A stretch of 5,307 nucleotides of DNA, taken from contig JASEEW010000124.1 in the NCBI GenBank assembly GCA_030019485.1, positions 1 through 5,307 of the forward strand, given 5' to 3'. Below, piece by piece: positions 1 through 4,549 of this stretch. The DNA is from Thermoplasmatales archaeon (GTDB taxonomy: Archaea; Thermoplasmatota; JASEFT01; JAUWIS01). The notes beneath the pieces are model-generated. The model saw only the letters and a list, made by a program, of their open reading frames with translations. It did not search any database and was not told where the DNA came from. Position 1 is the first letter of the stretch. Each line of letters opens with the position of its first letter. A program made the translations under genes and the position numbers.

Positions 1-28
1 AGCCCACCATAATACTTTCAAACAGGTG

Positions 29-74
29 TAAGGTGTAAATGAGCATCACTTAAATCTTAAACCTTTACACCTTA
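29..74. repeat. Inverted repeat downstream of aspS
   Basis: An 11-bp perfect inverted repeat: TAAGGTGTAAA at 29-39 pairs with TTTACACCTTA at 64-74 around a 24-base loop. It lies about 20 bases past the aspS stop codon. On the minus strand the same stretch reads as degenerate 7-base units (AAGGTTT, AAGGTGT, AAGATTT). It could mark the 3' end of the aspS transcript, but there is no oligo-T run after it, so a terminator role is only a guess. Confidence 0.45.
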
Positions 75-93
75 AACCTTAGAATACTTAACC

Positions 94-1392
94 CTATGGT
101 ATCAATCTTCTTCTGTCCCTTGGAAACAAAACACATTCCCTGATGTTTTTCGCATTTGTTAGGATTGTGAGCATCCTTTCAACACCAAGCCCCCAGCCTG
201 CATGGGGAGGCATACCGTATTCAAAGGATTCCAGATAATATCTGAAGTTTTCCGGGCTCAGCCCCTGGTCCTTCATTCTTTCCTTCAATAGGTTAGCATC
301 ATGGACTCTTTGCGCGCCTGATGTGACTTCCTTTTCATCATACATTAAGTCAAAAGCCCTGCAAATTTCAGGGTTGTTTTCAAAAGGCTGAACATAGAAT
401 GGTTTTGTTTTTGTAGGCCATGATGTGATAAAATAAAAACCTTTTAACTCTTCTGCTAATGCTTTTGTTGCCTCCATGGAAAAATCCTCACCATCTGTAA
501 CCCCGATGTTTTTTGATTTTATGAGTTCAACACATTCTGAGTAGTTAACCCTCTTGAAAGGGGTTTCAGGCACAGGAATTTTTATGTTTAATATGCTTAA
601 TTCTTTTTTGTTTTCGTTGTTTACCATTGAAATCATTTTTTGTATGACCTTTTCCAAAATCTTCATCACATCCTCCTCATCAGCAAATGCCATTTCCATG
701 TCTATTGATGTAAACTCGTTTAGATGTCTTATTGTATCATGCTCCTCAGCCCTGAACGCAGGTCCAACCTCAAACACCCTGTCAAGACCTGTTGCCATCA
801 TCATCTGCTTGTAAAGCTGGGGTGACTGGTTAAGGAATGCCTTTTTTTCAAAATACTGTACTGGAAACAGGTTTGTTCCACCCTCTGTTGCTGTTGCAAC
901 AATCTTCGGTGTGTGTATTTCAACAAAACCCTCAGAAACAAGTTCTTCCCTGACCGCTTTTAATAATGTATGCCTGAGCTTGAAAACTGCCTGAGCCTCA
1001 GGTTTTCTTAAATCCATAAACCTATGGTTAAGACGCGTTTCAAAATCAGTGTCAACTTTGTCAACAACCCCGATCGGCAAAGGGGTTTTTGCAGAATTAA
1101 TTATTTTTACATCCCTAGGGATTACCTCAAACCCCGCCTTTGCTTCCTTGTTTTCTTTCACGACACCTTCAACAGATATCACACTTTCCCTGGGAACACC
1201 TGTAAGTTTCTTGAGCATCTCAGGATTTTCCTTTTTTAAAGCGGTTACCTGAATTATTCCATCCCTGTCCCGCAGCTGGATAAATGATATGCTTCCCAGC
1301 TTTCTAACATCCTGAACCCATCCTGCAACAACAACATTTTTATTGTAATCGTTTTCCGTTATTTCAGATGAATACTTTGTTCTCAACCTCAT
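94..1392 (-). CDS. aspS: Aspartyl-tRNA synthetase (archaeal type, class IIb)
   Basis: Charges tRNA(Asp) with aspartate in the cytosol using ATP. The 432 residues match the usual length of archaeal AspRS, which lacks the large insertion of bacterial enzymes. An N-terminal OB-fold anticodon-binding domain covers about residues 18-100 (AGWVQDVRKLG, then IQLRDRDGIIQVT). The class II core follows: motif 1 around 138-163, the aspartate/ATP region QSPQLYKQ at 189-196, motif 2 FRAEEHDTIRHLNEF at 213-227 with R214, and motif 3 GWGLGVERM at 399-407 with R406. The protein ends in the family signature FPRDRRRLIP. The ATG at 1392 is preceded by GGTGAT (1396-1401) three bases upstream. The start lies four bases after the stop of the phosphopantothenate synthetase gene, so the two are probably co-transcribed. 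Position 27 is Gln where discriminating archaeal enzymes usually have Trp, while K85 is kept. Strict tRNA(Asp) specificity versus an Asp/Asn non-discriminating enzyme is therefore open. Confidence 0.97.
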   Translation of the reverse strand: MRLRTKYSSEITENDYNKNVVVAGWVQDVRKLGSISFIQLRDRDGIIQVTALKKENPEMLKKLTGVPRESVISVEGVVKENKEAKAGFEVIPRDVKIINSAKTPLPIGVVDKVDTDFETRLNHRFMDLRKPEAQAVFKLRHTLLKAVREELVSEGFVEIHTPKIVATATEGGTNLFPVQYFEKKAFLNQSPQLYKQMMMATGLDRVFEVGPAFRAEEHDTIRHLNEFTSIDMEMAFADEEDVMKILEKVIQKMISMVNNENKKELSILNIKIPVPETPFKRVNYSECVELIKSKNIGVTDGEDFSMEATKALAEELKGFYFITSWPTKTKPFYVQPFENNPEICRAFDLMYDEKEVTSGAQRVHDANLLKERMKDQGLSPENFRYYLESFEYGMPPHAGWGLGVERMLTILTNAKNIRECVLFPRDRRRLIP

Positions 1393-1395
1393 ATT

Positions 1396-1401
1396 ATCAC
1401 C
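1396..1401 (-). promoter_or_regulatory. Shine-Dalgarno site of aspS
   Basis: GGTGAT on the minus strand, three bases before the aspS ATG. It overlaps the TGA stop and the last codon of the upstream gene, which suggests coupled translation of the pair. Confidence 0.65.
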
Positions 1402-2131
1402 ATTTCAGTTCTTCAAGCCTTTTGGATATATACTTAAGGACTTCATCTATGTTTCCCCTGTTGTCAAAATTTTTTATTGCCTCATCAATTTCTGCTTTAT
1501 TGTTTCTCAAAATTTCACAATATTTTGTGATATTTTTCAACGCCCTTGTGATATTGTCAACAACTGTCACATTAGCAGTTAGAGATGTTCTTGATAGAGG
1601 ATTCAGATCAACCGCAATAACAGTTTTTTTCATGTCAACAAGCGCTTTTGCCCTATCACCATCCTCCAGCATTACCAGAACCACATCAGAAGAAAATATC
1701 CCTTCTTTGCAGCACAATCCCCTGTGATGCTCAATCCCTGCTATTTTTGCATCAGTTTTCTCACCAAGAACATCCACCCCTTTAAACATTTCTACAATTT
1801 TGTTTATTCTCTCATCTGTCCTGTGAAAAAGATTAATCTCAATTTTTGCAGGTAATATTCTTGATAGTTTAATAATCTCATCCCTGACCAATGCTGCTGT
1901 GTTCCCATTAACAGAAATAACCGGATTTTTTGCTTTCAGAAGATATGCTGCAGAAGCCTTTTCAGCCTTTTCAGCCATTGGTATTGTTTTTTCACCAACA
2001 AGATAATCAAATGCCTCTCCCCTGCCGTGTGCTATCAACCCCTCAGGAGCAACAAAACCATCTTTAAACCCTTTGACAAGATTTTTCCTAATCATAAGTG
2101 ACTCATAGCGCGGATGGGATTTCGGTATCAT
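1397..2131 (-). CDS. 4-phosphopantoate--beta-alanine ligase (archaeal phosphopantothenate synthetase)
   Basis: Joins 4-phosphopantoate to beta-alanine using ATP to make 4'-phosphopantothenate. This is the archaeal route to coenzyme A that replaces bacterial PanC and PanK. Recognised from the family blocks IPKSHPRYESL at the N-terminus, GLIAHGRGEAFDYL, VISVNGNTAAL, KIEINLFHRTDERI, GIEHHRG, VVLVMLEDGDRAKALV, AVDLNPLSRTSL and TVVDNITRAL. From the ATG at 2131 it gives 244 residues, close to the family length. An in-frame TTG at 2140 would add three residues. I prefer the ATG because homologues begin just before the IPKSHPRY block and neither start has a clear ribosome site. It is the first gene of a likely two-gene operon with aspS. 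No convincing TATA box is visible upstream, and the upstream region holds CRISPR-like relic sequence. Confidence 0.93.
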   Translation of the reverse strand: MIPKSHPRYESLMIRKNLVKGFKDGFVAPEGLIAHGRGEAFDYLVGEKTIPMAEKAEKASAAYLLKAKNPVISVNGNTAALVRDEIIKLSRILPAKIEINLFHRTDERINKIVEMFKGVDVLGEKTDAKIAGIEHHRGLCCKEGIFSSDVVLVMLEDGDRAKALVDMKKTVIAVDLNPLSRTSLTANVTVVDNITRALKNITKYCEILRNNKAEIDEAIKNFDNRGNIDEVLKYISKRLEELKW

Positions 2132-2161
2132 AAAAGACAAATGGAATAATGGGAATTAAGG

Positions 2162-2170
2162 TTTGCGCAA
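2162..2170 (-). repeat. Partial CRISPR repeat fragment
   Basis: TTTGCGCAA on the plus strand matches nine of the last ten bases of the array repeat, in the same orientation as the main array. It sits 43 bases from the relic repeat at 2214, close to the 33-40 base spacers of the array. A nine-base match could be chance, and its palindromic core (TTGCGCAA) lowers its weight. Orientation and spacing make a relic more likely. It lies about 30 bases upstream of the phosphopantothenate synthetase start. Confidence 0.45.
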
Positions 2171-2213
2171 TAAGGGAAAAGGATAGAGGGAGAAAACGTA
2201 AGGTGTCCACCCT
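2171..2213 (-). other. Spacer-like segment between CRISPR repeat relics
   Basis: A 43-base stretch bounded by a 3' repeat fragment on one side and an orphan repeat on the other. It is 31/43 purine on the plus strand, the same bias shown by all 16 true spacers. On the minus strand it follows an intact ATTGAAAC handle and begins AGGGTGGACACC. It may be an ancient spacer or a pseudo-spacer guide. Confidence 0.45.
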
Positions 2214-2249
2214 GTTTCAATCCTTGTTTTTACGGAATTTGCCGAGCAA
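2214..2249 (-). repeat. Orphan degenerate CRISPR repeat
   Basis: The first 17 bases on the plus strand (GTTTCAATCCTTGTTTT) are identical to the array repeat. The rest diverges, although GGA, ATTT and GCAA can still be aligned with small gaps. The preserved half holds the crRNA 5' handle ATTGAAAC in minus-strand orientation. The lost half is replaced by the first arm and loop of a strong hairpin (2234-2254). The unit is 664 bases from the array's terminal repeat, across the toxin-antitoxin operon, so it is not part of the regular array. Confidence 0.8.
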
Positions 2250-2297
2250 ATTCCTAAAATGCTAGGAAAACGCCTTTGGCGTTTTCCGTCGCATTCC
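2234..2297. repeat. Compact palindromic element (two adjacent hairpins)
   Basis: Two perfect hairpins lie side by side. GGAATTTGC (2234-2242) pairs with GCAAATTCC (2246-2254) across a 3-base loop. GGAAAACGCC (2265-2274) pairs with GGCGTTTTCC (2278-2287) across TTT. A third pairing, TTCCTA (2251-2256) with TAGGAA (2263-2268), competes with both. Outer bases also pair: AATGC (2258-2262) with GCATT (2291-2295), and GGAAT at 2234 with ATTCC ending at 2297. The unit resembles small intergenic palindromic repeats or non-autonomous elements. Function and copy number are unknown. Confidence 0.7.
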
Positions 2298-2301
2298 AAG
2301 T

Positions 2302-2308
2302 AAAAAAA
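2302..2308 (-). terminator. Oligo-T terminator of the toxin-antitoxin operon
   Basis: Seven consecutive T residues on the minus strand, about 40 bases past the toxin stop codon, in an AT-rich stretch that follows a pyrimidine tract. Archaeal RNA polymerase commonly terminates at such T-runs without a hairpin. The palindromic element follows directly and may reinforce it. Confidence 0.5.
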
Positions 2309-2346
2309 TTATAAATAAATATCAGTAATAGGAGAGAGGGGGTGTT

Positions 2347-2610
2347 TTAGAAGCGGAAACGTTTGTATATTTTACTCCTTTTTTCGATGTAGATGATTTT
2401 TATTATTTCCTCTTTCCTTTTTAAGTCTACAATGGCTCTGTACTTGCCTACTCTTAGTTTGAAAAACTTTGTATTTTCTAAAGTCTCTAGGAAATGTTCA
2501 GGCTGATCCTTGATTCCCTCTATCTTTTTAATTATTCTTTTAGCAATAGATTTATTGAACGCACGTGTTTGCTCTATTGCCCTGTCACTCCAAACAATTT
2601 CAAAAGACAT
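2347..2610 (-). CDS. RelE/ParE-superfamily toxin
   Basis: A small basic protein of 87 residues with the RelE/ParE fold pattern: an N-terminal strand (FEIVWSDRA), a Lys/Arg-rich helical hairpin at about 9-47, then the central strands FFKLRVGKYRAIVDL at 49-63 and EEIIKIIYIEKR at 67-78, ending KIYKRFRF. RelE proteins cut mRNA on the ribosome, while ParE proteins poison DNA gyrase. The KLRVGKYRAIVDL block and the basic/Tyr C-terminus are closer to archaeal RelE. The exact activity is inferred. It starts three bases after the antitoxin stop, and its ribosome site lies inside the end of the antitoxin gene, so translation is probably coupled. It appears intact. Confidence 0.87.
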   Translation of the reverse strand: MSFEIVWSDRAIEQTRAFNKSIAKRIIKKIEGIKDQPEHFLETLENTKFFKLRVGKYRAIVDLKRKEEIIKIIYIEKRSKIYKRFRF

Positions 2611-2613
2611 CTT

Positions 2614-2847
2614 TTATCCTTTCAGTATCTTTTTTACTGCTTCATTGTGAGAGATGTATTTCCCCCTGTCCATCTCTTTGCTTATGTTTACAATCTCAGC
2701 CAGTATCTCAGGTCTAACACTTTTTTCAAATCTTCTTCTAATAGCTTCCCTTATGAACTCTGATCTGTTAGCATATCTGCCTTTCTTCACTTCTTTATCC
2801 ATGAGAGAAATTAGGTTTTTTGTCACACGCACATTAATTGTTTCCAT
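2614..2847 (-). CDS. Ribbon-helix-helix antitoxin
   Basis: A 77-residue protein with a ribbon-helix-helix (CopG/ParD-like) DNA-binding N-terminus: strand TINVRVTK at 3-10, helix NLISLMDKEV at 11-20, turn KKGRYANRS, then helix EFIREAIRRRF at 30-40. The C-terminal tail (about 45-77) would wrap the partner toxin. By family precedent it neutralises the toxin and represses its own promoter. I chose the ATG at 2847. An upstream in-frame ATG at 2919 would add 24 residues unlike the family, would begin inside the terminal CRISPR repeat and would lie upstream of the TATA box. From 2847 the protein begins METINVRV, directly at the fold. It is first in the operon, with the toxin three bases downstream. 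Confidence 0.88.
   Translation of the reverse strand: METINVRVTKNLISLMDKEVKKGRYANRSEFIREAIRRRFEKSVRPEILAEIVNISKEMDRGKYISHNEAVKKILKG
2616..2622 (-). promoter_or_regulatory. Shine-Dalgarno site of the toxin gene
   Basis: AAAGGAT on the minus strand, five bases before the toxin ATG. It overlaps the last two codons and the first base of the stop codon of the antitoxin gene. Antitoxin translation would therefore normally precede toxin translation. Confidence 0.6.
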
Positions 2848-2849
2848 AT

Positions 2850-2883
2850 TACATATGTATTGCATACGTGGTATATATTTTTT
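2850..2883 (-). promoter_or_regulatory. TATA promoter and operator of the toxin-antitoxin operon
   Basis: On the minus strand AAAAAATATATAC (2883-2871) gives an archaeal TATA box with an A-rich upstream element. Its centre is about 28 bases from the antitoxin ATG at 2847, so the transcript would be almost leaderless. Between the TATA box and the start lie two palindromes: TACATATGTA (2850-2859, perfect) and GTAT-TGC-ATAC (2857-2867). GTGGT is also repeated on the plus strand at 2868-2872 and 2884-2888, flanking the TATA box. Such sites suit ribbon-helix-helix autorepression. Confidence 0.6.
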
Positions 2884-2912
2884 GTGGTTTATGATTAATG
2901 CTTCCCGCCATA

Positions 2913-4125
2913 TTTTCAATCCTTGTTTTAATGGATACTTTGCGCAACAGAATGGAGATAGACTATAATATTGAAGGGGTATCTGGTTTCAATCCTTGTT
3001 TTAATGGATACTTTGCGCAACTTCGGATAAGACAAATACTACCAGAGGGGAAAAGTTTCAATCCTTGTTTTAATGGATATTTTGCGCAACAAGAATGAAT
3101 GGTATGGAGTGAAAATCAGGGAAACCGTAGTTTCAATCCTTGTTTTAATGGATACTTTGCGCAACTAGAATAAGGAGTGAAGTATATGAACGAGAGTAAG
3201 AAGGTTTCAATCCTTGTTTTAATGGATATTTTGCGCAACAGGATATTGAGCAGATACACAGCATTGATGATTTTACAGTTTCAATCCTTGTTTTAATGGA
3301 TATTTTGCGCAACACACGTTGTTGAAATTAGGACGATGTAACTCATTATATGTTTCAATCCTTGTTTTAATGGATATTTTGCGCAACATACTCAGCAATC
3401 TATATATACTCATAGTAAGGGAGTGTTTCAATCCTTGTTTTAATGGATATTTTGCGCAACGTGTTAATAAAGAGAACAGTTTATATAACAAAGGCTCGTT
3501 TCAATCCTTGTTTTAATGGATATTTTGCGCAACTTGGCGATGAACAGCAGTGGGAAGGAAAGCGATGTATGGTTTCAATCCTTGTTTTAATGGATATTTT
3601 GCGCAACCTGGATTAACAGGGATACAGAAGAGGAGATAGTTGTCTTGTTTCAATCCTTGTTTTAATGGATATTTTGCGCAACGAAACAGAAAGGAGCGCC
3701 TCGGCGATGAACGAGGGTGGTTTCAATCCTTGTTTTAATGGATATTTTGCGCAACAAGAGAGCATGGATACTTTTTAAAGAATAGAGAAATTAAGTTTCA
3801 ATCCTTGTTTTAATGGATATTTTGCGCAACGGAGGAAGTGAGAATATGACAGGAGAAACAAAAACAGAGTTTCAATCCTTGTTTTAATGGATATTTTGCG
3901 CAACGCAGCGCAACTGACTGATTTGGTTCTCGATAAAACAAGAGGTTTCAATCCTTGTTTTAATGGATATTTTGCGCAACATGAAACTAAAGGATGATAG
4001 AACAAAGAAAACTAAAGTTTCAATCCTTGTTTTAATGGATATTTTGCGCAACATAATATCCTTGAAAGTAAGGATAGACAACCCCCCAAGTTTCAATCCT
4101 TGTTTTAATGGATATTTTGCGCAAC
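2913..4125 (-). CRISPR. CRISPR array: 17 repeats of 36 bp, 16 spacers
   Basis: Repeats start at 2913, 2986, 3055, 3130, 3204, 3278, 3352, 3425, 3498, 3572, 3647, 3720, 3795, 3869, 3945, 4017 and 4090. On the plus strand each begins GTTTCAATCC and ends TTTTGCGCAAC. Spacers are 33-40 bp (601 bp in total). On the minus strand the repeat ends in ATTGAAAC, the usual 8-base crRNA handle of type I and III systems. The leader is therefore at the right, next to cas2, and spacer 4053-4089 is the newest. This agrees with decay at the left: the repeat at 2913 has lost its first G (T instead), and repeats 2913, 2986 and 3130 carry C instead of T at position 26. The repeat has only a weak internal stem (ATCC/GGAT) plus an 8-base palindrome, TTGCGCAA. 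Spacers are consistently purine-rich on the plus strand. Confidence 0.99.
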
Positions 4126-4260
4126 CCCTGCAATTTGGGGTTTTTAGCGCTTTTGGGACTGTTTAATATTATGTTGGTAGTGATATTTATATGTTTTGAA
4201 AGGTTGGCTGATGATATGTTTTAGTTAAGTTATATATACCAATTGTTCCTGTAAGCCAGA
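4126..4260 (-). promoter_or_regulatory. CRISPR leader
   Basis: The 135-bp AT-rich gap between the cas2 stop and the leader-proximal repeat. On the minus strand a TATA-like GGTATATATAAC (TATATATA at 4231-4238) would start transcription near 4208, about 80 bases before the first repeat. ATATGTTTT is directly repeated at 4189-4197 and 4214-4222, 25 bp apart. AACCCC (4123-4128) and GGGGTT (4137-4142) form an inverted repeat across the leader-repeat junction, where Cas1-Cas2 inserts new spacers. No ORF of note is present. Confidence 0.75.
4231..4238 (-). promoter_or_regulatory. Candidate TATA box of the pre-crRNA promoter
   Basis: TATATATA inside the leader. The motif is symmetric, so strand comes from context: on the minus strand it faces the array, while on the plus strand it would only drive antisense transcription through cas2. 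Read-through from the cas1-cas2 operon could also feed the array. Confidence 0.5.
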
Positions 4261-4545
4261 TTATAGGATAATATGCTCTTTTATCTCTGTTTTCTTTCCT
4301 ATTTCAATAACATTCCCCTTACATCTGTCACATAATTCAATAACGCAGATTTTATCTTCTGCACCTATCCCAATATTGTTTATCTCATCCAACAGTTGTT
4401 TTTTATCCTCCAAGGAAATTAATCCGTTAAACACGCTATATTGAATCCTGTGTAACCCGAAGTATATGAGCTGTCTAATAAGATATGTTCTTGTTGTGTC
4501 ATCCTTGATGTCATATACTATGTACACAAACCTCCATTTCATCAT
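4261..4545 (-). CDS. cas2: CRISPR-associated endoribonuclease-fold protein Cas2
   Basis: A 94-residue Cas2, the dimeric ferredoxin-fold subunit that bridges two Cas1 dimers during spacer integration. The first strand carries FVYIVYDIKDD at 6-16 with the conserved Asp (D12). R19 and the helix LIRQLIYFGL follow, then QYSVFNGLI at 35-43 and the later strand DKICVIELCDRC at 64-75. I chose the ATG at 4545 because a strong GGAGGT site (4552-4557) lies six bases upstream. The next Met (4542) is also possible. A longer in-frame start at 4620 would place 25 unrelated residues inside cas1. It begins four bases after the cas1 stop, and its ribosome site overlaps the end of cas1. Confidence 0.94.
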   Translation of the reverse strand: MMKWRFVYIVYDIKDDTTRTYLIRQLIYFGLHRIQYSVFNGLISLEDKKQLLDEINNIGIGAEDKICVIELCDRCKGNVIEIGKKTEIKEHIIL

Positions 4546-4549
4546 TTTC

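Noticed and set aside
28..36. GTAAGGTGT shared with 2198-2206 inside the relic spacer
   Set aside because: A nine-base match away from the seed end of the putative guide, in a region of AAGGTGT-like simple repeats, with no extension on either side.
877..884. Eight-base identity between the spacer-like relic (first eight guide bases, 2206-2213) and the aspS coding strand
   Set aside because: TCCACCCT would be expected by chance with a probability of roughly 0.16 in a window of this size. It lies inside the gene rather than at a promoter, and the match stops after eight bases.
554..1727. Plus-strand open frames opposite aspS and the phosphopantothenate synthetase gene
   Set aside because: They are antisense shadows of strongly recognised minus-strand genes, with low-complexity Ser/Phe/Leu-rich products and no family resemblance.
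2132..2140. TTG start for the phosphopantothenate synthetase at 2140
   Set aside because: It adds only three residues, has no ribosome site and uses a rarer codon. The ATG at 2131 precedes the conserved IPKSHPRY block directly. It cannot be fully excluded.
2848..2919. Longer antitoxin start at 2919 (24 extra residues)
   Set aside because: It begins inside the terminal CRISPR repeat and lies upstream of the TATA box. The ribbon-helix-helix fold begins exactly at the Met at 2847.
3898..3914. GCGCAAC repeated in tandem where spacer 14 begins, resembling a duplicated repeat end
   Set aside because: The spacer has normal length (40) only if those bases belong to it, and it reads as ordinary open coding sequence (AAQLTDLVLDKTR). 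Chance is the simpler reading.
2898..4166. Open frames across the array with repeated peptides such as FNPCFNGYFAQ (plus) and CAKYPLKQGLK (minus)
   Set aside because: They are translations of the CRISPR repeat in different frames, broken by unrelated spacers. They are not proteins, though such artefacts are often annotated as hypothetical genes.
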